Shown piece by piece: positions 9,448-18,128 of a DNA stretch of 64,000 bases. The notes beneath the pieces were generated by a model. It had not been told where the DNA came from. It was given only the letters and a program-made list of their open reading frames with translations, and made no database searches. The DNA comes from Albidovulum sediminis (GTDB taxonomy: Bacteria > Pseudomonadota > Alphaproteobacteria > Rhodobacterales > Rhodobacteraceae). The DNA lies in NCBI RefSeq assembly GCF_025380365.1, contig NZ_JAOCQF010000003.1:62001-126000 (forward strand), written 5' to 3'. Position numbers and translations under genes: made by a program. Numbering within the stretch: the stretch's first letter is position 1; each line of letters starts with the position of its first letter.

Positions 9448-10101
9448 ATGGGTCTCAGAATCAACGACACCGTTCCCGATTTCACCGCCGAAACGGATCA
9501 GGGAACCATTCGCTTCCATGACTGGATCGGCGACGGTTGGGCGATTCTCTTCTCTCATCCGAAGGACTTCACGCCCGTCTGCACGACCGAGTTCGGCGCC
9601 GTGGCGCGGCTGAAGGACGAATGGGCGCGCCGCGGCACGAAGGTCATCGGAATCTCCGTCGACGGCGTTGACGAGCACCGGCGCTGGAAAGGCGATATCG
9701 AGAAGGCGGGCGGTGCCGCACCCGAATTCCCGATCATCGCGGACAGGGGACTCGAGGTCTCCAAGGCCTTCGACATGCTCCCGGCCGAAGCCCATCTGCC
9801 CGACAACCCGACGCCGGCCGACAGCCAGACGGTGCGGGCCGTCTTCATCATCGGGCCCGACAAGAAGCTCAAGCTGTCGATGACCTATCCGATGACGGTC
9901 GGGCGCAACTTCGGGGAGGTCGTCCGCGCGCTCGACGCGCTTCAGACGTCCACCGGCAAGGGGGTCGCCACACCGGCGAACTGGGAAGTGGGTCAGGACG
10001 TGATCATCCCCGTCGCTGTGAACGACGAAGCCGCGAAGGAGAAATTCGGCACGTTCGAGAAGGTGCTGCCCTATCTCCGCTACACCAAACTGCCGCGCTG
10101 A
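9448..10101 (+). CDS. 1-Cys (Prx6-type) peroxiredoxin
   Basis: This 217-residue protein carries the peroxidatic motif HPKDFTPVCTTEFG with the active cysteine near residue 48, and an arginine downstream in the SQTVRAVF block. There is no resolving cysteine near the C-terminus, where the long KVLPYLRYTKLP tail typical of Prx6-type enzymes is present. It reduces peroxides in the cytosol. A possible role is coping with the hydrogen peroxide made by the nearby sarcosine-oxidase-type complex, but that link is only inferred. The ATG at 9448 follows GGAAAGGAAA. Confidence 0.93.
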   Translation: MGLRINDTVPDFTAETDQGTIRFHDWIGDGWAILFSHPKDFTPVCTTEFGAVARLKDEWARRGTKVIGISVDGVDEHRRWKGDIEKAGGAAPEFPIIADRGLEVSKAFDMLPAEAHLPDNPTPADSQTVRAVFIIGPDKKLKLSMTYPMTVGRNFGEVVRALDALQTSTGKGVATPANWEVGQDVIIPVAVNDEAAKEKFGTFEKVLPYLRYTKLPR

Positions 10102-10128
10102 CGCGGACCTGGCCACGGAAGCAACGGA

Positions 10129-10149
10129 ATGCGCCGCGATGCGGCGCAT
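10129..10149. terminator. Perfect hairpin between convergent peroxiredoxin and gmaS
   Basis: ATGCGCCGC (10129-10137) pairs exactly with GCGGCGCAT (10141-10149) around a three-base loop. It sits in the 72-base gap between two gene ends and could serve both strands, although no strong T-run follows. Confidence 0.55.
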
Positions 10150-10173
10150 CCCAATGTCTGCGGGCGTCGCCGT

Positions 10174-11481
10174 TCAGACGTCCAGGGTGTTCTCATGCTC
10201 CCAGCGCGAGAAGTGCGACACGAAACTGTCCCATTCCCGATGCTTCAGCTTGATGTAGGCGTTGGAGAATTCATCGCCCATCATCGATTTCAGCGTCTTG
10301 TCCCGGTCGTATTCGCGCAGCGCATCGAGAAGGTTCAGCGGCAGTTTCGGCGCGCCTTTCACCTTGTGCCCGTCCTGGTACATGTCGATGTCGTAGCGCT
10401 TGCCGGGATCGGCCTTCGAGCGGACGCCGTCGAGACCGGCGGCGATGATCACCGCCTGCAGCAGGTAGGGGTTCGCGGCACCGTCGGGCAGGCGCAGTTC
10501 GAACCGGCCGGGGCCGGGCACGCGCACCATGTGGGTGCGGTTGTTGCCGGTCCATGTCACCGTGTTCGGCGCCCAGGTCGCGCCTGAAGACGTGCGCGGC
10601 GCGTTGATGCGCTTGTAGCTGTTGACCGTCGGATTGGTGATCGCGGCCAGCGCCGAGGCGTGCTTCATGATCCCGCCGAGGAAGTGGCGGCCGCGCTCCG
10701 AAAGGCCAAGTTCCGCGTTCTTGTCCGCGAAGGCGTTCTTCTTGCCGTCGAGGTCCCAGACCGAGATGTGGGCGTGGCAGCCCGACCCGGTCAGCCCCTT
10801 GAAAGGCTTCGGCATGAAGGTCGCGCGCAGGCCGTGCTTTTCGGCCACCGACCGGACCATGAACTTGAAGAACGAATGCTTGTCGGCGGTGGCCAGCACA
10901 TCGTCGTATTCCCAGTTCATCTCGAACTGGCCGTTCGCGTCCTCGTGGTCGTTCTGGTAGGGTTTCCAGCCGAGTGCCAGCATGTGATCGCAGATTTCCG
11001 CGATCACATCGTAGCGGCGCATGATCGCCTGCTGATCGTAGCAGGGCTTTTCCGCGGTGTCGTATTCGTCCGAAATCCTGGCTCCGTCGGCGGAGAGCAG
11101 GAAGAACTCCGGCTCCACGCCGGTCTTGACCCGCAGTCCGTCCTTCGCCGCCTCGTCAATCAGCGCCTTGAGCACGTTGCGCGGTGCCTGCCTTACAAGC
11201 TCGCCCTCCATCGTCGCGGTCGCGGCGACCCAGGCCACCTCGGGCTTCCACGGCAGCTGGATGACGCTGTCAGTGTCGGGCACGGCTATCAGGTCGGGAT
11301 GCGCGGGCGTCAGGTCGAGCCAGGTGGCGAAGCCCGCAAATCCGGCGCCGTCCTCCGTCATGTCCGCAATGGCCTGCGCCGGAACGAGCTTGGCCCGCTG
11401 CCCGCCGAACAGGTCGGTATAAGAAATCATGAAATACTTGACGCCATTGTCCTTTGCGAACTTGGCCAGGTCCTTCGGCAT
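10174..11481 (-). CDS. gmaS: Gamma-glutamylmethylamide synthetase (glutamine synthetase family, GlnT-like)
   Basis: This 435-residue glutamine-synthetase-family enzyme has EPEFFLLS and the NGQFEMNWEYDD metal-site region. It also has the KPFKGLTGSGCHAHISV block and the NSYKRINAPRTSSGATWAP ATP/glutamate-binding segment. GmaS joins methylamine to glutamate using ATP, the first step of the N-methylglutamate pathway. The call over ordinary GlnA or rhizobial GlnT rests on context: it is the last gene of an mgsA-mgsB-mgsC-gmaS series, the known order in marine Rhodobacterales. It lacks the adenylylation tyrosine region of type I enzymes. Confidence 0.87.
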   Translation of the reverse strand: MPKDLAKFAKDNGVKYFMISYTDLFGGQRAKLVPAQAIADMTEDGAGFAGFATWLDLTPAHPDLIAVPDTDSVIQLPWKPEVAWVAATATMEGELVRQAPRNVLKALIDEAAKDGLRVKTGVEPEFFLLSADGARISDEYDTAEKPCYDQQAIMRRYDVIAEICDHMLALGWKPYQNDHEDANGQFEMNWEYDDVLATADKHSFFKFMVRSVAEKHGLRATFMPKPFKGLTGSGCHAHISVWDLDGKKNAFADKNAELGLSERGRHFLGGIMKHASALAAITNPTVNSYKRINAPRTSSGATWAPNTVTWTGNNRTHMVRVPGPGRFELRLPDGAANPYLLQAVIIAAGLDGVRSKADPGKRYDIDMYQDGHKVKGAPKLPLNLLDALREYDRDKTLKSMMGDEFSNAYIKLKHREWDSFVSHFSRWEHENTLDV

Positions 11482-11550
11482 TTCCAGTTCTCCCGGTTGG
11501 ATTGAGAAGGGCGCGGTCGTTGGCCGCCGCGCCCCTGGTTCGTGTTCGGA

Positions 11551-12876
11551 TCAGTAGCCGCCCCGGCCGGGTATCCAGCTGGTTCCCGCCAGCGGCACGC
11601 CCGCCATGGCCGCCGCCTCGATCGTCAGGGCGCAAAGGTCTTCGGGCTCGAGGTTGTGCAGGTGGTTCTTGCCGCAGGCCCTGGCCAGCGTCTGCGCCTC
11701 AAGCGTCATGACCTTCAGGTAGTTCGCCAGCCGGCGACCGCCTAGAACGGGATCGAAGCGGCTGAAAAGCTCCGGATCCTGCGTGGTGATGCCTGCCGGG
11801 TCCTTGCCTTCGTGCCAGTCGTCATAGGCGCCGGCGGTGGTGCCGAGCTTGCGGTACTCCTCCTCGAGCTTCGGATCGTTATCGCCCAACGCAACCAGCG
11901 CGGCGGTGCCGATCGACACGGCGTCGGCGCCAAGCGCCAGGGCCTTGGCGACATCGGCGCCGGTGCGGATGCCGCCCGACACGATCAGTTGCACCTTGCG
12001 GTGCATGCCAAGGTCCTGCAGCGCCTTCACCGCCTGCGGAATGCAGGCGAGCGTCGGCTGGCCGACATGTTCGATGAACACATCCTGCGTGGCGGCGGTC
12101 CCGCCCTGCATGCCGTCCAGCACCACGACATCGGCCCCAGCCTTCACCGACAAGGCGGTGTCGTAGTAGGGCCGCGCACCGCCGACTTTCACATAGATCG
12201 GCTTTTCCCAGTCGGTGATCTCGCGCAGTTCGAGGATCTTGATCTCCATGTCGTCCGGGCCGGTCCAGTCCGGATGCCGGCAGGCGGACCGCTGGTCAAT
12301 GCCCTTGGGCAGAGTGCGCATCTCGGCCACGCGGTCAGAGATCTTCTGGCCCAGAAGCATGCCGCCGCCGCCGGGCTTCGCGCCCTGCCCGACCACAAGC
12401 TCGATCGCGTCCGCGCGGCGCAGGTCGTCGGGATTCATCCCGTAGCGCGACGGCAGGTACTGGTATACGAGCGTCTTCGAATGGCCGCGCTCCTCCTCGG
12501 TCATGCCGCCGTCGCCGGTGGTGGTCGAGGTTCCGGCCAGCGTGGCGCCACGCCCCAGCGCCTCTTTCGCGGGACCGGAGAGCGAGCCGAAGCTCATCCC
12601 CGCGATGGTCACGGGAATGTCGAGGTGGATGGGCTTTTTCGCATGCCGCGTGCCCAGCCAGACGTCGGTTGCGCATTTCTCCCGGTAGCCTTCCAGCGGA
12701 TAGCGGCTGATCGAGGCGCCGAGGAACAGCAGGTCGTCGAAATGCGGCAGGCGGCGCTTCGAACCGCCGCCTCGAATGTCATAGATGCCGGAGGCGGCGG
12801 CACGGCGGATCTCGGCGTTGGTGTCGTTGGAGAAGGTCCAGGACATGCGCGGCGGCGTGTGGGGAAAATCACTCAT
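11551..12876 (-). CDS. mgsC: N-methylglutamate synthase subunit C, FMN-binding glutamate-synthase-like (GlxD-like)
   Basis: This 441-residue protein matches the FMN-binding half of glutamate synthase. It has AGMSFGSLSGPAKEALGRGA, TTTGDGGMTEEER, GQGAKPGGGGMLLGQKI, IYVKVGGARPYY, and the phosphate-binding GGIRTGADVAKALALGADAV. It would form the catalytic core of the Mgs complex, which converts gamma-glutamylmethylamide and 2-oxoglutarate to N-methylglutamate. It starts 9 bases after mgsB and is followed by gmaS after 69 bases. Rhizobial homologues are named GlxD; the gmaS partner favours MgsC. Confidence 0.88.
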   Translation of the reverse strand: MSDFPHTPPRMSWTFSNDTNAEIRRAAASGIYDIRGGGSKRRLPHFDDLLFLGASISRYPLEGYREKCATDVWLGTRHAKKPIHLDIPVTIAGMSFGSLSGPAKEALGRGATLAGTSTTTGDGGMTEEERGHSKTLVYQYLPSRYGMNPDDLRRADAIELVVGQGAKPGGGGMLLGQKISDRVAEMRTLPKGIDQRSACRHPDWTGPDDMEIKILELREITDWEKPIYVKVGGARPYYDTALSVKAGADVVVLDGMQGGTAATQDVFIEHVGQPTLACIPQAVKALQDLGMHRKVQLIVSGGIRTGADVAKALALGADAVSIGTAALVALGDNDPKLEEEYRKLGTTAGAYDDWHEGKDPAGITTQDPELFSRFDPVLGGRRLANYLKVMTLEAQTLARACGKNHLHNLEPEDLCALTIEAAAMAGVPLAGTSWIPGRGGY

Positions 12877-12885
12877 CTTCGGACC

Positions 12886-13575
12886 TCAGTAAGCCGACGC
12901 ATTGTCGATGTTGAAATTGTAGAGCTTGCGGGCCGAGCCATAGCGCCGGAACTCCTCTGGCCGGGCCTTCGCATCGGCCTCGCCACGCTGCAGCAGGGTT
13001 TCCAGAAGCTCGAGGTGTTCGGGGCGCATCTCCTTCTCGATGCAGTCCGCGCCAAGGCTTTTCACCTTGCCACGCACGAAAAGCCGCGCCTCGTACAGGC
13101 TGTCGCCCAGTGCGTCGCCCGCGTCACCGAGGACGACCATGTTGCCCGACTGCGCCATGAAGGCCGACATGTGACCGATGGAGCCATGCACGACGATGTC
13201 GATGCCCTTCATCGAGATGCCGCAGCGCGACGAGGCGTTGCCCTTGATGACCAGAAGGCCGCCCCGCCCGGTCGCGCCGGCATACTGGCTGGCGTCCCCA
13301 TCCACGATCACGGTGCCCGACATCATGTTCTCGGCGACACCCGGCCCGGCCGATCCCTTCACCCGGATCGTCGCCTGCTTGTTCATCCCGGCGCAGTAGT
13401 ATCCGGTTGAGCCGTGGACAGTGATGTCCACAGCCGCGTCGACGCCCGCCGCGATGGCGTGGCTGCCCCTGGGATTGACGATATCCCACTGGGTCTCGTT
13501 GGTCTGGCCCTTCAGGGCGTGCAGTGTGGAGTTGAGCGCACGAAGCCCGTGCGCCCCAAGATCGAAACTCGGCAT
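12886..13575 (-). CDS. mgsB: N-methylglutamate synthase subunit B, GXGXG glutamate-synthase C-terminal-like (GlxC-like)
   Basis: The 229-residue protein is a beta-helix built from repeated glycine-rich turns (GSTGYYCAGMN, GSAGPGVAENMM, GATGRGGLLVIKGN, GSIGHMSAFM), the fold of the glutamate synthase GXGXG domain. In the Mgs complex it is structural and helps channel the amine between the amidotransferase and FMN subunits. The ATG at 13575 lies two bases past the mgsA TGA. A TTG at 13581 overlapping the mgsA stop is an alternative start that adds two residues. Confidence 0.87.
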   Translation of the reverse strand: MPSFDLGAHGLRALNSTLHALKGQTNETQWDIVNPRGSHAIAAGVDAAVDITVHGSTGYYCAGMNKQATIRVKGSAGPGVAENMMSGTVIVDGDASQYAGATGRGGLLVIKGNASSRCGISMKGIDIVVHGSIGHMSAFMAQSGNMVVLGDAGDALGDSLYEARLFVRGKVKSLGADCIEKEMRPEHLELLETLLQRGEADAKARPEEFRRYGSARKLYNFNIDNASAY

Positions 13576-13577
13576 AC

Positions 13578-14474
13578 TCAACGTTCCCAGAAATAGACGG
13601 TGGCGGGTTCAGGTTCCCAGACGCGGGCGTTCTCGATGCCCGGCAGGTCGACAAGCGCGCGATATTCCGACCCGAAGGCGACGTACTGGTCGGTCTCGGC
13701 CATGACGGCGGGCTTGCAGGCGATCGGGTCGCGGACCACGCCGAAACCGTTCCGGGTGCCCACGACGAAGGTGAAGAACCCGTCGAGGTCGGTCAGCGTG
13801 GCCTCCATCGCCTCGCCAAGCCCCGCGCCCTCGTCCATCTTGTGGCTGAGGAAGGCTGCGGCCACCTCGGTGTCGTTCTCGGTCTCGAAGGCCATACCCG
13901 CGCGGATCAGGTCACGGCGCACCGAGTTGTGGTTCGAAAGCGACCCGTTGTGCACCAGACACTGGTCCGAGCCGGTCGAGAACGGATGCGCCCCCATCGT
14001 CGTCACCGCCGATTCGGTCGCCATGCGGGTGTGTCCGATGCCATGGCTACCCTTCATCTGCGCCACGGCGAACCGGGCGGCGACATCCTTGGGCAGGCCC
14101 ACTTCCTTGAAGATCTCAATGCTGTCGCCGACGCTCATGATCTTCACGCCCGGGCGCAGGTGCGCCAGCGCGGAGCGCGCCGCCTCGATCTGGCCGATCG
14201 GCACCTCGAGCACGGCATGCGTGCTTTTCCTGAGAAGGAGAACAGGCTGTCCGATGGCGTTCCGCAGATCCTCGTCGAGGTTGCGGAAGTCGGCCTCCGG
14301 CTGAGCGGACTGAACGGTGATCTTGCCGATGCCGTCACGCGCGCCGGAATAGATCGCGATGCCGGCGCTGTCGGGGCCGCGATCCGTCATCGTGACCAGC
14401 ATGTCAGCCAGCATGGCGCCAAGTTTTGGTTCAAGTGATGGGTCCTTGAGAAAGAGACCGACGATGCCGCACAT
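13578..14474 (-). CDS. mgsA: N-methylglutamate synthase subunit A, class II glutamine amidotransferase-like (GlxB-like)
   Basis: The 298-residue protein begins MCGIVGLF, placing the nucleophilic cysteine at position 2 as in Ntn class II amidotransferases. RGPDSAG follows at about 33, then GHTRMATES and the VHNGSLSNHNSVR block with conserved Asn/Gly residues. In the Mgs complex it would release methylamine from gamma-glutamylmethylamide. It is first in the reverse-strand operon, and the divergent 306-base gap upstream should hold its promoter. Confidence 0.88.
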   Translation of the reverse strand: MCGIVGLFLKDPSLEPKLGAMLADMLVTMTDRGPDSAGIAIYSGARDGIGKITVQSAQPEADFRNLDEDLRNAIGQPVLLLRKSTHAVLEVPIGQIEAARSALAHLRPGVKIMSVGDSIEIFKEVGLPKDVAARFAVAQMKGSHGIGHTRMATESAVTTMGAHPFSTGSDQCLVHNGSLSNHNSVRRDLIRAGMAFETENDTEVAAAFLSHKMDEGAGLGEAMEATLTDLDGFFTFVVGTRNGFGVVRDPIACKPAVMAETDQYVAFGSEYRALVDLPGIENARVWEPEPATVYFWER

Positions 14475-14666
14475 GATGCGCTCCCAGGTGATTGCACGCT
14501 GACGCTAGCACCACTCAAATCCCGGTTCAACTACCAAGAAACTTTTTTAACCTGTGGGGGTGGCGCCCTGCCGGGACTGCGGATGAACCGTTCTCTGATG
14601 GCAGTTGCTGCTCCTCCGAGAGGGTGCCGGGTCGACGTCGCGCAAGGGCCCTGCCTGACAGAAAGC

Positions 14667-14699
14667 TTGACAGAGTGTCGCAGGCGTTATTCCTTATAG
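14667..14699 (+). promoter_or_regulatory. Promoter candidate in the divergent mgsA / permease-operon gap
   Basis: A consensus TTGACA at 14667-14672 is followed by AT-rich TTATTCCTTATAG ending at 14699, upstream of the GTG at 14781. Spacing to the best -10 is not ideal. The rest of 14475-14780 shows no gene. An AAACTTTTTTAA run near 14540 could belong to the opposite mgsA promoter. Confidence 0.4.
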
Positions 14700-14780
14700 C
14701 AAAAAAAGTTCACGAGGAGAGAAATGCCCGGCGCCTTTGACCGAGCGTGCCCGGGAACTAACCAACTAGGGAGGAATACA

Positions 14781-15068
14781 GTGTCAGACATGTCTGGACG
14801 CATCGATGCGATGCACCGGCGCGACGTGCTGGTCGCCTGGGCTTTCGTGATCGGGCTTTGGTTCGCAATCATCTTCGTGGCCCTGGCCACCTGGTCGCTC
14901 GCACCATCCGGTGCGGCCCGAACGATCCTCCTGATCGGGGGGGCAATCGTTCTGGTGTTCAACACCGCCGCGATCATGGCCATGCTGCGCCACTATCGCG
15001 AGGATCGCGACTTCATGTACGGGCTCGACATCAAGTTTCTTGATGAAGCTCGCAAGGCCAGGGGGTGA
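14781..15068 (+). CDS. Small two-TM membrane protein, first gene of permease operon
   Basis: The 95-residue product starts at a GTG with an excellent GGAGGA five bases upstream. After a basic N-terminus (MHRRD) it has two hydrophobic segments, about residues 17-38 and 48-67, then a charged cytoplasmic-type tail (RHYREDRDFMYGLDIKFLDEARK). I do not recognise a named family. It is followed after three bases by another small membrane gene, then a third, then an APC permease, all on the same strand. Close spacing suggests co-translation and perhaps a shared complex. Confidence 0.8.
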   Translation: MSDMSGRIDAMHRRDVLVAWAFVIGLWFAIIFVALATWSLAPSGAARTILLIGGAIVLVFNTAAIMAMLRHYREDRDFMYGLDIKFLDEARKARG

Positions 15069-15071
15069 GCC

Positions 15072-15452
15072 ATGGCCCGCTACAAAGCCCCCGTCCAGAG
15101 CAAGGCGAGCCAGATCTTCGACGTGATCTTCCTTGTCGTGCTGACACTCGGCGCGCTGTTCGTCCCCTTGAAGATGGGCCTTTCCGGTGCCGCCAAGACT
15201 GTCGCGGAACCGGTTGCGAACCCGACCTGGGAATCGCTTGGCCAGACCCCGGCACAGGCCGCACAGTACGAGGCGCTGGGCTACGACCCGGCCTCGGCGC
15301 ATGACCTGATCCTGGCGCGGTTCGACTATTCCTTCACCGCCGGCGCGCTCATCGCGATGATCGTCGTGATCGTCGCCTACTACGTGCTGATGCTGAAGTT
15401 CTCCGAAACCGAATACCGCGAAGTGATCGCGGAAAAGTTCGACGGAAAGTGA
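15072..15452 (+). CDS. Small two-TM membrane protein, second gene of permease operon
   Basis: The 126-residue product has one hydrophobic segment near the N-terminus (IFDVIFLVVLTLGALFVPL) and another near the C-terminus (GALIAMIVVIVAYYVLML). About 60 residues of probably extracytoplasmic sequence separate them, including ESLGQTPAQAAQYEALGYDP. A charged tail FSETEYREVIAEKFDGK follows. No family is recognised. It lies three bases after the previous small gene and eight before the next. Transport-complex membership is an inference from operon structure. Confidence 0.8.
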   Translation: MARYKAPVQSKASQIFDVIFLVVLTLGALFVPLKMGLSGAAKTVAEPVANPTWESLGQTPAQAAQYEALGYDPASAHDLILARFDYSFTAGALIAMIVVIVAYYVLMLKFSETEYREVIAEKFDGK

Positions 15453-15460
15453 GGGGCAAC

Positions 15461-15628
15461 ATGGAACTCTGGCAACTGCTGGAATACGCGGCCTGGGGCA
15501 TCTCCGCGCTCCTTGGCCTTTACATGGTCGCCGACTGGCTCAAGACCGACACGACCTATTCGGAGGAAGTCCTCACCTCGTCCCGCGAGGGCGAGCTTGA
15601 GGCCCTGACCGAAGAGCACAGGACCTGA
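15461..15628 (+). CDS. Small single-TM membrane protein, third gene of permease operon
   Basis: This 55-residue ORF starts at an ATG preceded by GAGGGGCAAC. It has one hydrophobic helix (LLEYAAWGISALLGLYMVADWL) and an acidic tail (YSEEVLTSSREGELEALTEEH). It is too short for many gene callers but has normal spacing: 8 bases after the second small gene and 11 before the permease. No family is recognised. Confidence 0.75.
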   Translation: MELWQLLEYAAWGISALLGLYMVADWLKTDTTYSEEVLTSSREGELEALTEEHRT

Positions 15629-15639
15629 GGGGCGCAATC

Positions 15640-17076
15640 ATGGCTAACACCGATATCACATCGAAAACCATGGACGGCATGGGCCCGCACGGAACCGTCG
15701 TGGGCTTGCTCCGCGTGCTGGGCCCGGCGCATGTCTGGGCCCTGGGCGTCGGCATCGTTCTGGTCGGCGAATACATGGGCTGGAACTTCGCGGTCGGCAA
15801 GGGCGGCGCCTATGCGGCGCTGATCGCCTGCTGGTTCGCGGGCATCCTCTACACCTGCGTCGCAATGATCGACTCCGAGGTGACCTCGACCGTCGCGGCG
15901 GCCGGCGGCCAGTACACGCAGGCCAAGCACATCGTCGGGCCGCTGATGGCCTTCAACGTCGGGCTGTACCTGACCTTCGCCTACACGATGCTGGAGGCGG
16001 CGAACGCGATCACCGCGGGCTACCTGATCTACGTCGTCTCGACGATGACGGGCTACGCGGGCGAACTGGACCAGCGGCCGTTCATCATCCTCGTGATCAT
16101 GTTCCTCGCCTGGCTCAACTATCGCGGGGTTCTGGCAACGCTGACCTTCAACCTCGTCATCACCGCGATCGCCTTCGTGGCGATCCTTGTCCTGTTCCTG
16201 TCGACCTCGGGCATCCTCGGCGGCGGGATCATGCAGCACGCGGCGTTGATGGAGGGCCACGAACTGCCCTACGGCTGGATCGGGGTTCTGGCGGCGATGC
16301 ACTTCGGCCTGTGGTACTACCTCGGGATCGAGGGGACGACACAGGCCGCCGAAGAGGTCCGCTCGCCCGCGCGTGCGCTGCCCTTCGGTACGCTGGCCGG
16401 GATCATGACGCTGCTGATCGCGGCGACGCTGACCTGGTACGTCTGCTCCGGCGTTCTGCCTTGGGAGTTCCTCGGCGACGGCGTGAACGGGTCGGTGGCG
16501 CCGCTCTTCGACACGGCGCGACTGTCGGGATCGAACGCGCTGGTCTGGCTGCTGGGCATCGGCACGCTCTTTGCCACGCTCGCCTCGGCCAACGGCTGCA
16601 TCAACGACGCCAGCCGCGCCTGGTTCGCGATGGGCCGCGACAAGTACCTGCCGGGCTGGTTCGGCGCCGTGCATCCGAAGTTCCGCACGCCCTACCGGTC
16701 GATCATCTTCCTGGTGCCGATCGCCCTGATCTTCGCGCTGGGCGCGCCACTTGACCAGGTGATCACCTTCTCGATCCTCTCGGGCCTGCTGGAATACACG
16801 TTCATGCCCCTGAACGTGATCCTGTTCCGCAAGAAGTGGCCGCTGAACACGATCAAGCGGGGATACGAACATCCGTTCCACCCGCTGCCGGCGCTCGTCC
16901 TGCTGTGCCTGTGCGGGATCACCTTCTTCGCGGTGTTCCTGGGCTACGGCACGCAGCTGATCGCGATGATCGGCTTCTACATCGTGGTCTCGCTCTGGTT
17001 CCACTTCTGGCGCTACCGCTTCGTCAACCGCGGCACGCAGTTCACGATGCCCTGGCCGAAGCCGCAAGGCTACTGA
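15640..17076 (+). CDS. APC-superfamily amino acid/amine permease
   Basis: The 478-residue protein has about 12 hydrophobic segments. APC features include GEYMGWNFAVGKGGAYAAL near the first unwound helix and YYLGIEGTTQAAEEVRSPARALP, the conserved helix-loop seen in ethanolamine- and amino-acid-type permeases. ANGCINDASRAWFAMGRD is the cytoplasmic loop before the late helices. Ethanolamine permeases look similar. Being divergent from mgsABC-gmaS, it may import methylamine, N-methylated amino acids or glutamate-like substrates; this is inferred. It is the fourth gene of an operon with three small membrane proteins. Confidence 0.9.
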   Translation: MANTDITSKTMDGMGPHGTVVGLLRVLGPAHVWALGVGIVLVGEYMGWNFAVGKGGAYAALIACWFAGILYTCVAMIDSEVTSTVAAAGGQYTQAKHIVGPLMAFNVGLYLTFAYTMLEAANAITAGYLIYVVSTMTGYAGELDQRPFIILVIMFLAWLNYRGVLATLTFNLVITAIAFVAILVLFLSTSGILGGGIMQHAALMEGHELPYGWIGVLAAMHFGLWYYLGIEGTTQAAEEVRSPARALPFGTLAGIMTLLIAATLTWYVCSGVLPWEFLGDGVNGSVAPLFDTARLSGSNALVWLLGIGTLFATLASANGCINDASRAWFAMGRDKYLPGWFGAVHPKFRTPYRSIIFLVPIALIFALGAPLDQVITFSILSGLLEYTFMPLNVILFRKKWPLNTIKRGYEHPFHPLPALVLLCLCGITFFAVFLGYGTQLIAMIGFYIVVSLWFHFWRYRFVNRGTQFTMPWPKPQGY

Positions 17077-17093
17077 GCCGGTTGAACCCGGCG

Positions 17094-17121
17094 ATGGCCC
17101 GCCCCTGCGGCGGGCCATTTC
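17094..17121 (+). terminator. Hairpin after the permease
   Basis: ATGGCCCGCC (17094-17103) pairs with GGCGGGCCAT (17109-17118) and is followed by a short T-run. It lies 18 bases past the permease stop and fits an intrinsic terminator. Confidence 0.7.
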
Positions 17122-17139
17122 CTTGACACAGGGTATGCG

Positions 17140-17838
17140 ATGGACCGTCTGTTCCTTCTGCTTCTCGCTGCCGGCTTCGGGCTGGCCTTCGCCATGCTCC
17201 TGTCCCGCATGGTTCGGGCGGATCGCAACCGCCGCGAAGCCCGCGCCCGCTACCTCGACGCCTGCAAGTCGCTTCTGACCGAGCGCCGCACCGGCGAGGG
17301 CACGGCCGGCTTTCCGCGCCTGTCCGGGCGCTACAGAGGCCGTCTGGTCGATCTCCAGGTCATGCCCGACACGCTGACCTTCCGAAAGCTGCCCGCGCTT
17401 TGGGTCATGGCGACCCTGCCCGAGCCACTGCCGCTGCACGCGACGCTCGACATGATGATGCGGCCGACGGGACTGGAGCCGTTTTCGAACTTCAACACCC
17501 TTCCCGAACAGATCGCCCTTCCGCCCGGCTATCCCGAGGCGGCGACGATCCGCAGCGATGCCGCCGCGGCGCTTCCGCCCGAGTCTCTCCTGCGTCCGCA
17601 CCTGGGCCTGTTCGACGATCCGCGGATGAAGGAACTGATCCTGTCGCCCAAGGGGCTGCGCGCCGTCTTTCTGGCCGAGGAGGCGGACCGGACCCGCTAT
17701 CTGATCTTCCGCGACGCCGAGATGGGGGCCGAACAGCTTGACCCTGCCAGGCTGGAACCCGTGCTTGATGCGCTGATCGCGCTGCGCGAGGATATCGTCA
17801 CGAACCGATCGCCCCAAAGCGAAAGCCGCACCGCATGA
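17140..17838 (+). CDS. Hypothetical membrane-anchored protein
   Basis: The 232-residue product has an N-terminal hydrophobic anchor (LFLLLLAAGFGLAFAML) and then a soluble part with no family I recognise. The soluble part opens with a basic NRREARARYLDACKS stretch, and GRYRGRLVDLQVMPDTL lies near residue 70. Its stop overlaps the ATG of the next gene by four bases (ATGA), so the two are coupled. A TTGACA at about 17123 just upstream could provide its own promoter. There is no evidence for a link to amine metabolism beyond position. Confidence 0.72.
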   Translation: MDRLFLLLLAAGFGLAFAMLLSRMVRADRNRREARARYLDACKSLLTERRTGEGTAGFPRLSGRYRGRLVDLQVMPDTLTFRKLPALWVMATLPEPLPLHATLDMMMRPTGLEPFSNFNTLPEQIALPPGYPEAATIRSDAAAALPPESLLRPHLGLFDDPRMKELILSPKGLRAVFLAEEADRTRYLIFRDAEMGAEQLDPARLEPVLDALIALREDIVTNRSPQSESRTA

Positions 17839-18128
17839 CAGCGCCGACCAAAGCCCCCGCCAATCCCTATCTGGTCCTTCTGGCCGCGATCATCCTGCCC
17901 GGCACCGGGCATGTCCTGAACCGGCAGCCCTACCGCGGCCTGATCTTCCTGTTCTTCATGCTGCTTCTGGGCGGCTTCACGCTGAAGACGGCCGCGCCCG
18001 ACGTCTCTGTCGTGGGCAAGTTCGCGGGCGGGCTTTTTGTCTATGCGCTGTCGATCCTCGATGCCTACAAGACCGCGCGGGTGCGCGCCGAGGTCTGGCG
18101 CCACCGTCAGGGCCAGGCTCAGGCCTGA
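17835..18128 (+). CDS. Small membrane protein
   Basis: The 97-residue product has three hydrophobic stretches: LVLLAAIILPGTGHVL, GLIFLFFMLLLGGF, and GKFAGGLFVYALSIL. The GTGHVLNRQPYRGL region resembles small zinc-ribbon-less DUF5683/TM2-like membrane proteins, but I would not assign it. It overlaps the preceding gene by four bases. Its end overlaps the convergent XRE-cupin gene by ten bases. Confidence 0.75.
   Translation: MTAPTKAPANPYLVLLAAIILPGTGHVLNRQPYRGLIFLFFMLLLGGFTLKTAAPDVSVVGKFAGGLFVYALSILDAYKTARVRAEVWRHRQGQAQA

Noticed and set aside
11812-13410. A 532-residue + strand frame opposite mgsC and mgsB
   Set aside because: Shadow frame; the reverse-strand genes are well supported by motifs, spacing and context.
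15556-17817. A 753-residue open frame on the reverse strand across the permease operon
   Set aside because: High-GC shadow frame antisense to clear permease and neighbour genes; composition is His/Arg/Asp-rich without motifs.
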